DNA of 49,819 nt from Bacteroidota bacterium (GTDB lineage: Bacteria; Bacteroidota; Ignavibacteria; UBA10030; UBA8401). The translations under genes were made by a program, and so were the position numbers. The DNA lies in contig JAUXTU010000048.1 of assembly GCA_030679145.1 (NCBI GenBank), positions 1-49,819 of the forward strand. The letters are read 5' to 3'. The notes under the pieces are model-generated. The model searched no databases. It was not told the DNA's origin and saw only the letters and a list, made by a program, of their open reading frames with translations. This document shows, in pieces, positions 1 to 7,910 of the stretch. The first letter of the stretch is position 1. Each line of letters starts with the position of its first letter.

Positions 1-130
1 ACGTCGGACGATTTACATCGTACACAGTGCTTTTTTAGTCACGATTCTTCACCTTGTCGGAGTTTTATACCAATAACGCTATTTCAAAGAACAACTTACA
101 GTTATTTCAGCAACACTTTTTGACCTTTAA

Positions 131-240
131 ACCCATTCTGAACGAAGTGAAGAATCTCGTTTTTAATTTTGAGTTGAAATGCGAGATTTCTCGTCGCTCC
201 GCTCCTCGAAATGACATTGAGGGGAGATTTTTCAGATGTT
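131..240. repeat. Intergenic palindromic repeat, diverged copy
   Basis: This stretch follows the 3' end of the ExuT gene. AATCTCG at 153-159 pairs with CGAGATT at 182-188. It carries the phrases CATTCTGAACGAAGTG and CGTCGCTCCGCTCCTCG, and its right edge has GATTTTTCAGATGT. The last two resemble the core (reverse-complemented) and right end of the 31612-31734 element. No matching left terminal repeat is visible, so it may be truncated or diverged. Bases 1-130 show nothing else I can support; the small plus-strand open frame over 54-326 is not convincing because it runs through the repeat and into the end of a real gene. Confidence 0.55.
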
Positions 241-248
241 TCTCTATT

Positions 249-1526
249 TTAGATTGCAATTTTTTCTTCAACATCAGCCGGATCGAGATTCGGAACGAGC
301 AAATGAATAATCAAGAGCGCGATTAAATACATTGAACCAGCAATAATAAATATTATAAGATAACTTCCTGTCCACTGCAAAATGTAACCGACAATTTTTG
401 CGATTACCATACCACCAACAGCACCAGCCATGCCGCCGATTCCAACAACAGAACCGACCGCACGCCTTGGAAACATATCCGACGCAAGTGTGAAAATATT
501 TGCCGACCAACCTTGATGTGCCGCGGCAGCCAAACTAACAAGCGCGACAGCTGCCCACACATTGCTGACAACCGAAGCAAACATGATAGGCACAACGGAA
601 ATTGCACAAATCAACATTGCCGTTTTTCGTGCTTTGTTTACTGTCCAGCCTTTTTTGATAAAATGAGAAGAAAGCCATCCGCCCCCTATACTGCCGATAT
701 CGGCAACCAAATAAATAACCACAAGCGGAAGTCCGACTGTAAGCAGCGTGATACCGTGGCTTTTATTTAAAAAATCCGGAACCCAAAATAGATATACCCA
801 CCAGATCGGATCGGTCATAAATTTACCGATTGCAAACGCCCACGTTTGTCGGTGTGGAAATAGTTTTCGCCATTTAATTTTTGTTGTTGCGTCGGGCGGA
901 TCACTTTGGATGTAGGCAAGTTCTTCTTTTGTAACTTTCGGGTGTTCATTCGGATGATTGTAAAGAAACCACCAAAATCCAAGCCAAGTGAAACCTATCG
1001 CACCGGTAACAATGAATGCCTCCTGCCATCCGTACATAATTGTAATCCACGGAACAACTATCGGTGCAACAACAGCGCCAACGTTGCTCCCTGCGTTAAA
1101 GATTCCGGTAGCAAAGGCGCGCTCTTTTTTCGGAAACCATTCCGCAATTGTTTTTATTGCCGCCGGAAAATTACCGGCCTCACCAAGCCCCAATGCAAAA
1201 CGTGCAGCGGCAAACCCCGTAACAGAACGGGCAAGCGCGTGTGCCATTGCTGCAAAACTCCAAAAGATAATTGCAAGAGAAAAACCTTTTTTTGTGCCGA
1301 GCCAATCCATCAATCTTCCCACAAACAATAGTCCGATTGCATACGCAAATTGAAATGAGAGAACTATGTTGCTGTAATCGATCTCGGTCCAGTTCATTTC
1401 ATGCGCAAGCGTCGGTTTCAGTATTCCGATGATCTGCCGATCGATATAATTGATTGTTGTTGCGAAAAAGAGCAGGGCAACGATTGCCCATCGATACTTC
1501 CCGATTTTTTGTTTTACATGATCCAT
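249..1526 (-). CDS. exuT: MFS hexuronate transporter (ExuT-type)
   Basis: 425 residues with about 12 hydrophobic segments. The N-terminus has the NYIDRQIIG motif after TM1, typical of the ExuT/anion-cation symporter group of the major facilitator superfamily. The loop between TM2 and TM3 reads GRLMDWLGTKKG, the standard MFS loop, and [13 protein letters not shown] follows in the family position. The family imports galacturonate/glucuronate by proton symport across the inner membrane. An AAGGAAG ribosome binding site sits about 8 bases before the ATG. It is the last gene of the uronate cassette, 75 bp after uxaE. A second paralogue lies at 24864-26174, so substrate division (galacturonate versus glucuronate or aldonate) is likely but cannot be read from sequence. 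Confidence 0.88.
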   Translation of the reverse strand: MDHVKQKIGKYRWAIVALLFFATTINYIDRQIIGILKPTLAHEMNWTEIDYSNIVLSFQFAYAIGLLFVGRLMDWLGTKKGFSLAIIFWSFAAMAHALARSVTGFAAARFALGLGEAGNFPAAIKTIAEWFPKKERAFATGIFNAGSNVGAVVAPIVVPWITIMYGWQEAFIVTGAIGFTWLGFWWFLYNHPNEHPKVTKEELAYIQSDPPDATTKIKWRKLFPHRQTWAFAIGKFMTDPIWWVYLFWVPDFLNKSHGITLLTVGLPLVVIYLVADIGSIGGGWLSSHFIKKGWTVNKARKTAMLICAISVVPIMFASVVSNVWAAVALVSLAAAAHQGWSANIFTLASDMFPRRAVGSVVGIGGMAGAVGGMVIAKIVGYILQWTGSYLIIFIIAGSMYLIALLIIHLLVPNLDPADVEEKIAI

Positions 1527-1601
1527 ATAGCTTCCTTAGAAATTCTTATGCATGGATTTGGCATTGTTCCATCCGATGAACGAATAGATTGAATCAATAA
1601 T

Positions 1602-2855
1602 TTATTTTTTTCCTATAAACAACGGTTCGATATGTCGTTTTAAAATATTTGCAGTAACATTAGAACCGATAATTTTTTCATTTTTTTCCAATGCAGAGAG
1701 GTATCGATTTCCCATTTCGGCTGCAATTTTAAAAGCAATATGCAGCAACTGACGCATATGAAGATTATAGCTCTTGCTGCTTTGATCATGCCGCAGCGCA
1801 GATGTAAATTGCTCCGATGTCCATGATGCTACCGCGGCAGGCAGCGGAAGTTTCGAACGATCAATCATCACGACCGTTGCATATGGCTGGCTCAGTTCAT
1901 CAATCCGCGCAAATGCCTGTGCATAAATATCTTTTGCAAGCACTAATCCATCACTGCCGGCTTCAGCCAAGCCGATAAGTTCTTCAAGCCACGTGGTACC
2001 TGCAGTTTTTAGGTGAAGACCGGCGTTATGCTTTTGTATTGCGTTGTGCATTACGGGATAGAGAGAAAATTTGTCGCTGCCTGAATGAACGCTCAATTTC
2101 AAGTTTGCCGGCAGGCCGAATATTTTTATTGCATGGGCAATCACCAGCAAATCATTTTCAAATTCAACTGCAAAGTGCTGCACGTTTCCTACGTAATCAA
2201 TCCCTTTAAGAAATTCTCCTGAAAATTTTGGAGCAATTGTCTGAATCGGAATTTTTTCTTGGGTGATTGCAGCAAGAATAAAAAATAATTCTATCGGCGT
2301 CTGCGGTTTGTCCGTCTCATCCATCGAAACTTCAACAATAAACTCGTTCCCCTCTTTATTTTTTTTGATATATTGATAAATTTTTGAAGCTTCTTGTACT
2401 GCAACAAGGTACTTCCTGCCAATGGTATGAAGTAATTCATCGGTCACGACAAATGAAGATGCAATACCGGGGATTGTGTAGCTCCCCTTAAACTTGAACA
2501 ATGAATGTGCAAAAGCTGATAAATCATTTTCCGATGCCGCTGTGCCGATAAAATCGGCAACATCAATCGTATAGAAATTACTATAGGCAAGAAATTTGTC
2601 AACGGTTTTCAGTCCAATGTGGTCTGCATCTACGTAATACGATTTCTTCCATCCGGTTTTCTTCACCGCTTCATCGGCGTTACCTCGGGCATTCTCAGGC
2701 TTTGTGCCAATTAATGAATGTTCACGATTGGATTTATTCCAGATAGGCACAATCTCTATATGTTGTTCTTGTGCGGAAATAAGTGCGCGCAACTGTGCCG
2801 CACCTTGATGACCAAACCGATCACCGACACCGATTGAATATTTTTCTAACTGCAT
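1602..2855 (-). CDS. uxaE: Tagaturonate/fructuronate epimerase
   Basis: 417 residues matching the UxaE family, with the N-terminal phrase SIGVGDRFGHQGAAQL and the later YYVDADHIGL. UxaE epimerizes D-tagaturonate to D-fructuronate, letting galacturonate enter the glucuronate/mannonate route without UxaA and UxaB, neither of which is seen here. It lies between uxaC and exuT, which fits. The start has AAGGAAAA upstream. The gap to uxaC (2856-3070) is occupied by two intergenic repeats. Full length for the family; no key residue appears lost, although I cannot list catalytic residues with confidence. Cytoplasmic; no signal peptide. Confidence 0.85.
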   Translation of the reverse strand: MQLEKYSIGVGDRFGHQGAAQLRALISAQEQHIEIVPIWNKSNREHSLIGTKPENARGNADEAVKKTGWKKSYYVDADHIGLKTVDKFLAYSNFYTIDVADFIGTAASENDLSAFAHSLFKFKGSYTIPGIASSFVVTDELLHTIGRKYLVAVQEASKIYQYIKKNKEGNEFIVEVSMDETDKPQTPIELFFILAAITQEKIPIQTIAPKFSGEFLKGIDYVGNVQHFAVEFENDLLVIAHAIKIFGLPANLKLSVHSGSDKFSLYPVMHNAIQKHNAGLHLKTAGTTWLEELIGLAEAGSDGLVLAKDIYAQAFARIDELSQPYATVVMIDRSKLPLPAAVASWTSEQFTSALRHDQSSKSYNLHMRQLLHIAFKIAAEMGNRYLSALEKNEKIIGSNVTANILKRHIEPLFIGKK

Positions 2856-2909
2856 TGATATTTTTCCTTTTCCTATTTAGTCCAATTTTAAAAAGAAATG
2901 AAAATAAGT

Positions 2910-2956
2910 AACCTTGCGAAGGTTATCTGCAAATTTCGTAAAACCTTCGCAAGGTT
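2910..2956 (+). repeat. 47-bp nested palindromic repeat, copy 1
   Basis: Left arm AACCTTGCGAAGGTT (2910-2924) and right arm AACCTTCGCAAGGTT (2942-2956) are exact reverse complements, separated by 17 bases. Each arm is itself nearly palindromic (AACCTT-GCG-AAGGTT). The same 47-bp layout recurs at 13942-13988 and, inverted, at 33002-33048. Here it lies between uxaE and uxaC. Confidence 0.9.
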
Positions 2957-3009
2957 TTATATTTTTTAAGTGTCCTATATGTTTTGATTACTATTATGTG
3001 GTATATAAG

Positions 3010-3054
3010 CATCTGTGTAAACCCGTGTTTCTTCAGCGTAATCCGCGGTTAATG
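3010..3054. repeat. Degenerate CACAGATT-family repeat
   Basis: The text ATCTGTGTAAACCCGTG followed by GCGTAATCCGCGGTT resembles the reverse complement of one arm of the 5146-5210 repeat (TCTGTG, AATCTG, GTAATCTGTGGC). It is degenerate and was called by eye. It lies in the uxaC-uxaE gap next to the 47-bp repeat. Confidence 0.45.
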
Positions 3055-3070
3055 TTTTTATTTACCATAG

Positions 3071-4483
3071 TCAAGTTGAAAATTCAAAGTATCTCTTCAC
3101 ATTCGTGTACGATATATCGGATACCATTTCGCCGACAAGTTTCATGTCGTTCGGGATCAGTCCTTTTTCCATTTCTTCACCAAGAATAGTGCACAGCACA
3201 CGCCTAAAATAATCGTGCCGTGGATACGAAAGGAAACTGCGCGAGTCGGTCAACATTCCGATAAATCTACTGAGCAATCCCATATTTGAGAGCGCATTAA
3301 GCTGTCGTTCAATGCCATCTTTTTGATCGAGAAACCACCACGCACTGCCGTATTGAATTTTTCCGGCTGCAGTTCCGCTTTGAAATGAACCAATGATCGT
3401 GGCAATCATCTCATTGTCGCGCGGATTAAGATTATATATTATTGTCTTTGCAAGTTTATCTTCCGCATCCAAACGATCGAGAAGTTTTGTTAATGGTCTG
3501 GCAATTTCAAAATCGCCGATAACATCATATCCCGTATCGGGACCAAGAATTTTGTGCATTCTGGTATTGGTATTTCGCAATGCGCCAAGATGATATTGCT
3601 GCACCCAGCCCCGCTCATAATCCATTACACCAAATTCAAACAGCATTGCAGATTTGAATTTTAGAATTTCTTCCTGCGTTAATTGTTTTCCGGAAAGTAC
3701 GCTGCCAAAAATGGCGGCAATCTCTTTTTCTGTATACTGTTCTGCATAGGCTGTCTCAATTCCATGATCTGATACTCGGCAGCCGCGTTCATGAAAAAAT
3801 GTATGGCGTTTTTTAATTGCTTCGATAAAATCATGGTATGTTGTTATTGTCATTCCAGAAACGTTTCCCAATTTTTCAACCCACGCCTTAAAAGCAGCCG
3901 GATGTTCCACCGCCATTCCTTTATCAGGACGAAACGCAGGAAGCACTTTAGTTGTACATGTTTTATCATCGCTGATGATCTTATGATATTCGAGTGAATC
4001 TGTCGGATCGTCTGTTGTAACAACAAGCTGAACATCAAATTGTTTTAATAAGCCGTGCGCAGAATAATTATCTGTTGCAAGAAGAGCATTCGTTTTATCC
4101 CAAATTTCGCAGGCTGTGTTACGGTTAAGAAGTTTATCCGCAATACCAAACGGTTTTTTTAATTCCATATGCGCCCAATGATACAATGGATTGCGAATCG
4201 TTTTCGGAACCGTATCTGCCCACGCATGAAATTTTTCTAAATCACTGGCGCTCCCGGTGATAAATTTTTCGTCAATTCCATTTGCACGCATCGCACGCCA
4301 TTTATAATGATCGCCATACAGCCAAATCTGAGTAATGTTCTTCCAGCGTTTGTTTTCTGCTATTTCCTGCGGTGAAAGGTGGCAATGATAGTCAATAATT
4401 GGTTGTGATTTTGCATATTCATTGTATAGTGTTACAGCACTTTTATTTGTGAGAAGAAAATCTTCTGTTATAAATACGTTCAT
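3071..4483 (-). CDS. uxaC: Uronate (glucuronate/galacturonate) isomerase
   Basis: 470 residues, the usual UxaC length. The amidohydrolase-fold metal motif DYHCHLSPQEI gives His33 and His35. GDHYKWRAMRANGI and DSRSFLSYPRHDYFRR are further family signatures. UxaC converts D-glucuronate to D-fructuronate and D-galacturonate to D-tagaturonate, the first intracellular step for both uronates. AAGGAC lies before the ATG. It sits downstream of the ECF S-component gene (53 bp apart) and upstream of uxaE, which acts on its tagaturonate product. Cytoplasmic. Confidence 0.96.
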   Translation of the reverse strand: MNVFITEDFLLTNKSAVTLYNEYAKSQPIIDYHCHLSPQEIAENKRWKNITQIWLYGDHYKWRAMRANGIDEKFITGSASDLEKFHAWADTVPKTIRNPLYHWAHMELKKPFGIADKLLNRNTACEIWDKTNALLATDNYSAHGLLKQFDVQLVVTTDDPTDSLEYHKIISDDKTCTTKVLPAFRPDKGMAVEHPAAFKAWVEKLGNVSGMTITTYHDFIEAIKKRHTFFHERGCRVSDHGIETAYAEQYTEKEIAAIFGSVLSGKQLTQEEILKFKSAMLFEFGVMDYERGWVQQYHLGALRNTNTRMHKILGPDTGYDVIGDFEIARPLTKLLDRLDAEDKLAKTIIYNLNPRDNEMIATIIGSFQSGTAAGKIQYGSAWWFLDQKDGIERQLNALSNMGLLSRFIGMLTDSRSFLSYPRHDYFRRVLCTILGEEMEKGLIPNDMKLVGEMVSDISYTNVKRYFEFST

Positions 4484-4536
4484 CGTTGTCCTTCAAATAA
4501 AAATTGAAATAATGTCTGCGTGAAATTCCGATCAGT

Positions 4537-5097
4537 TCAATACGTACCATCGTTACGATATTTTTTTACTATATACGTTGAAAGAAACGGTAGTGAAAGA
4601 ATTTGCAAGAGCGCAGCACTAAACCCCGGAACAAGTGCTGCTTTGAAATATTCAAGATCGGAGATCGTGGCTCTATTTGTTAAAATCACAAAAACAATAA
4701 ACACTATTCTTCCGAGTATAATAGACACTCCAATTGAAACGAAAGCATTTGCATTGAACCGTTGGCGCAGTATTCCGGTCACTACGCCATAGACAAACAA
4801 TTCTGCCGTCATTGATGGAAGAATATTGGGTAAAGGATAGCCGGAAATTAGATAACTTAACAGGGGTGCTAATGCACCAGTAATTGCGCCCGCGCGCCAA
4901 CCATACAACATACCGGCAAGTATTACAGTCCAATGCATCGGCAGCAGATACCTCACCGGGGTATTCAAAGCATGTGCAAGAATTGGTAATGCCACTGCTG
5001 AGGAGATTAACATTGCCTGAACATACACAGTCTGCATTCCGGTATATGGTAAAATGCTGCTTCTGTACGAAGGGATCGACGATTCTGAAATAGACAT
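4537..5097 (-). CDS. ECF transporter S component-like membrane protein
   Basis: 186 residues with five or six hydrophobic segments. The text RYLLPMHWTVILAGMLYGWRAGAITG and a downstream GILRQRF loop resemble substrate-binding S components of energy-coupling-factor transporters. AAGGAAAA precedes the ATG. No ECF ATPase (A) or transmembrane (T) subunit is present in the window, so it would have to share a module encoded elsewhere. The substrate is not readable. Its neighbour pdxB belongs to vitamin B6 biosynthesis, which makes a vitamin substrate worth considering, but it is also embedded in a uronate operon. The family call is moderate. Confidence 0.65.
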   Translation of the reverse strand: MSISESSIPSYRSSILPYTGMQTVYVQAMLISSAVALPILAHALNTPVRYLLPMHWTVILAGMLYGWRAGAITGALAPLLSYLISGYPLPNILPSMTAELFVYGVVTGILRQRFNANAFVSIGVSIILGRIVFIVFVILTNRATISDLEYFKAALVPGFSAALLQILSLPFLSTYIVKKYRNDGTY

Positions 5098-5145
5098 TTT
5101 TTTCCTTTTCTATGAAAATAAGTATTTACTCAGCGCAGTTTTTTA

Positions 5146-5210
5146 TGCCACAGATTACTCAGATTTTCACAGAATATTTTTTTACAAATTTAATCTGTGA
5201 ATCTGTGGCA
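5146..5210. repeat. CACAGATT inverted repeat
   Basis: TGCCACAGATT at the left (from 5146) pairs with AATCTGTGGCA at the right (to 5210), with further pairing between internal TTCACAGA and TCTGTGAA. It fills much of the 186-bp gap between pdxB and the ECF S-component gene. Repeats of this wording are common between genes in many environmental genomes. Confidence 0.75.
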
Positions 5211-5283
5211 ACGATTTTTCTCAATGTTTAACAGAATAATTTTGAAATAATAACTTCACTGAGTAATTACGAAAATAATTAAT

Positions 5284-6417
5284 TTACTTGAATCCTATAT
5301 TACATAATGTATCTACTAAAGCATCGGGAGAACCAACAACGGAAGTATTGAAAAACTCCCTGCGCAACCGATACTCACTCCGTAATCGTCTAAAATACGA
5401 TCGATGTTCATCTTCCGGCAGAGAAGCCATTGTTCGTAATTCAACATCATCGGTTTCAATGTCGTAGCAATAACGAACAACATCGTAAATATTTTTTTCA
5501 CTCTCATGTCCAATGCTTTCAACGATGATAGACTTTTGAATAGATCCTGTGCCATTCAATTCAGGCGACCATATAATCGGTTGCTTAAATAACCGACATG
5601 CGTCATCATACAACATCTTCACTGCTGTAACTTTCCCATCGAAAGAATACCCAGCGATGTGCGGAGTCCCAATATCAACTTTTTGTAATAACCCAATGTC
5701 GATCAACGGCTCATTTTCCCACACATCAAGCACAGCTCCGTCAAGATGCTTTGTATCCAGAATGCGCTTTAATGCGTTTCCATCAACAACGGGTCCACGT
5801 GAAGTATTTATTAACACCGTCCCTTTTTTCATTTTGGAAATTCGTTCTTGTGAAAAAAGATGGAGTGTTGTATCTTCGCCTGTTTTTGTAAGAGGAACAT
5901 GAAGTGTTATAAAATCGCATTCCATCAGTGAATCAAGTGGAAGTAAATTTGTGTTCCCTGTTTCCCGCGCCAGAGGCGGATCGTTTTGCAGAACGGTCAT
6001 TCCCAATGCACTTGCATACCGAACTACTATAGATCCAATATTACCTATACCGACAACACCGATTGATTTGCCCTGCAATGAGAACGACTTTTTCTGGGAA
6101 AGATGTAAAAGTGCAGCGACTACATATTCCGCAACAGAATTGGCATTAGATCCCGGCGCGCTTGCAAATTCTATTGACTTTGATTTTAAATATTCAATAT
6201 CCACATGGTCTGTTCCAATAGTTGCGCTGCCAACAAATCGCACTGCGCTGCCTTCAAGCAATTCTTTCGTTACTTTTGTTTCCGAACGAATGATCAATAT
6301 CTCAGCATTGTGAACTGCTTCTGTTGTGATTTCTGCAGTTTCCAACGCACACACTTCACCAAATTGTTGGAATGCTTGTACAACACTTGGAATATATTTA
6401 TCAACAACAATTCGCAT
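5284..6417 (-). CDS. pdxB: 4-phosphoerythronate dehydrogenase (PdxB-like)
   Basis: About 377 residues of the D-2-hydroxyacid dehydrogenase superfamily. The PdxB-type phrases are GSATIGTDHVDIEYL and ASAPGSNANSVAEYV, then GVVGIGNIGS (Rossmann NAD loop) and the catalytic region with PHIAGYS. The C-terminal roughly 100 residues fit the PdxB dimerization domain. PdxB oxidizes 4-phospho-D-erythronate in the DXP-dependent pyridoxal phosphate pathway. I chose the ATG at 6417 (MRIVVDKYIP, aligning with the usual PdxB N-terminus) over the in-frame ATG at 6438. The latter abuts the gnd stop and adds an unlikely MVVKFFL leader. No strong ribosome binding site is seen, so coupling to gnd is likely. Placement in a uronate operon is odd. 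Confidence 0.82.
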   Translation of the reverse strand: MRIVVDKYIPSVVQAFQQFGEVCALETAEITTEAVHNAEILIIRSETKVTKELLEGSAVRFVGSATIGTDHVDIEYLKSKSIEFASAPGSNANSVAEYVVAALLHLSQKKSFSLQGKSIGVVGIGNIGSIVVRYASALGMTVLQNDPPLARETGNTNLLPLDSLMECDFITLHVPLTKTGEDTTLHLFSQERISKMKKGTVLINTSRGPVVDGNALKRILDTKHLDGAVLDVWENEPLIDIGLLQKVDIGTPHIAGYSFDGKVTAVKMLYDDACRLFKQPIIWSPELNGTGSIQKSIIVESIGHESEKNIYDVVRYCYDIETDDVELRTMASLPEDEHRSYFRRLRSEYRLRREFFNTSVVGSPDALVDTLCNIGFK

Positions 6418-6438
6418 TAAAAAAAATTTAACCACCAT

Positions 6439-7893
6439 TTATACATTATAAACTGTTGATGCCGTTTCTCCGCCCCGACCAGTCCAATTGGTATGGAAGA
6501 ATTCACCACGAGGCTTGTCGTTTCGTTCATATTGATGTGCCCCAAAATAATCACGTTGCGCCTGTAATAGATTATGCGGTAATGTTTCTGTACGGTATCC
6601 GTCATAGTACATTAACGCAGAAGATAATGCCGGAATCCATACTCCGCGTTGTGCAGCTTCTGCTACCACAGTGCGAAGCGATTGCTGATATTCATTTGCG
6701 ATCTTGTTGAAGAATGGATCGAGCAACAAATTTTCTAAGTCATGATGAGCAACGAATGCTTCATTTATTTTATTTAAGAAGACAGAACGAATGATACATC
6801 CTCCCCGCCAGATCAATGCAATACCGCCGAAGTTCAAATTCCATTTGAATTCTTTCGCGGCAGCGCGCATAAGATTGAACCCTTGCGCATACGAAATGAT
6901 CTTTGCCAGATACAACGATTTCTTCAATTCATCTATAAATAATTTCTTATCAGTACGAAGTGTTGACGTTGGACCATACAATTTTTTTGATGCAAAGACC
7001 CGTTCATCCTTGAGCGCAGAAAGACATCGCGCAAGGACAGATTCAGTGATTAACGTAAGTGGCGTACCGGTATCTAATGCAGTCACCACGGTCCATTTCC
7101 CTGTTCCCTTTTGACCTGCTTTATCTAAAATTGTATCAACCACTGCATTTCCGTTACTATCTTTAAAGCGTAAAATATCACGTGTGATTTCAATTAAGTA
7201 ACTTTTTAATTCACCGTTATTCCAATCCTTGAACGCCTCATGCATCTCTTCATTGGAAAGTCCGAGAACCGTTTTCATCATTTGATATGTTTCGCAGATA
7301 AGCTGCATGTCACCGTATTCAATTCCATTGTGCACCATTTTTACAAAATGACCTGCACCATCTTCGCCCAACCAATCACAGCACGGAACACCACCCACTT
7401 TTGCAGAAATCGCTTGCAGAGGGGCTTTCACATGTTCCCATGCTTTTACAGATCCTCCGGGCATTATTGCCGGACCTAATAACGCCCCCTCTTCACCGCC
7501 GGAAACTCCGGTTCCAACAAAAAGCAATCCCTTTTGTTCAAGAGCTTTAACCCGTCGGGTTGTGTCCGGAAAATGTGTGTTACCACCGTCAATAAGGATA
7601 TCGCCAGGTTGAAGTGACGGAACAATTGCATCAATCACCGCATCAACTGCTTTGCCCGCCTGCACCATCATCAGAATCTTCCGTGGTTGTTTTAATACTT
7701 CTGCTAATTCTGTATAGGAATATGCTCCAATGATTTTTTTTCCATTTGCTCTTCCTTCAACAAAATGTTTTACCTTATTGGTATCGATATCAAATACTGC
7801 AGTGGTGAATCCTTTGCTTTCAAAATTCAAGGCTAGGTTTTCTCCCATTACACCAATGCCAATTACAGCAATGTCTGCTTTTTTCTGCGTCAT
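6439..7893 (-). CDS. gnd: 6-phosphogluconate dehydrogenase, decarboxylating
   Basis: 484 residues, the size of the long 6PGDH class. The N-terminal NADP loop is GIGVMGENLALN. The substrate signature LLFVGTGVSGGEEGALLGPAIMPGG and the later HFVKMVHNGIEYGDMQ are intact, and the C-terminus carries the conserved NWTGRGG. It converts 6-phosphogluconate to ribulose 5-phosphate and CO2 with NADPH formation. AAGGTGAT lies before the ATG, and the gene is 17 bp downstream of the LarA-family gene. It is normally a pentose phosphate pathway gene. Here, next to a candidate mannonate/gluconate epimerase, it may drain aldonate into pentose phosphate, but no gluconate kinase is seen. Confidence 0.95.
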   Translation of the reverse strand: MTQKKADIAVIGIGVMGENLALNFESKGFTTAVFDIDTNKVKHFVEGRANGKKIIGAYSYTELAEVLKQPRKILMMVQAGKAVDAVIDAIVPSLQPGDILIDGGNTHFPDTTRRVKALEQKGLLFVGTGVSGGEEGALLGPAIMPGGSVKAWEHVKAPLQAISAKVGGVPCCDWLGEDGAGHFVKMVHNGIEYGDMQLICETYQMMKTVLGLSNEEMHEAFKDWNNGELKSYLIEITRDILRFKDSNGNAVVDTILDKAGQKGTGKWTVVTALDTGTPLTLITESVLARCLSALKDERVFASKKLYGPTSTLRTDKKLFIDELKKSLYLAKIISYAQGFNLMRAAAKEFKWNLNFGGIALIWRGGCIIRSVFLNKINEAFVAHHDLENLLLDPFFNKIANEYQQSLRTVVAEAAQRGVWIPALSSALMYYDGYRTETLPHNLLQAQRDYFGAHQYERNDKPRGEFFHTNWTGRGGETASTVYNV

Positions 7894-7910
7894 GGTATAT
7901 CACCTTCTAT

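Noticed and set aside
54-326. 90-residue plus-strand open frame at the left edge
   Set aside because: It reads through a palindromic repeat and antisense into the exuT end, and has no recognisable domain or ribosome binding site.
2914-3189. 91-residue plus-strand open frame
   Set aside because: Its first part is the translated 47-bp repeat and the rest is antisense to uxaC. It is useful only for showing the repeat can be read in frame.
5098-5283. Riboswitch upstream of the ECF S-component gene
   Set aside because: The gap is mostly the CACAGATT inverted repeat. I saw no conserved aptamer core such as thi-box or cobalamin-box words.
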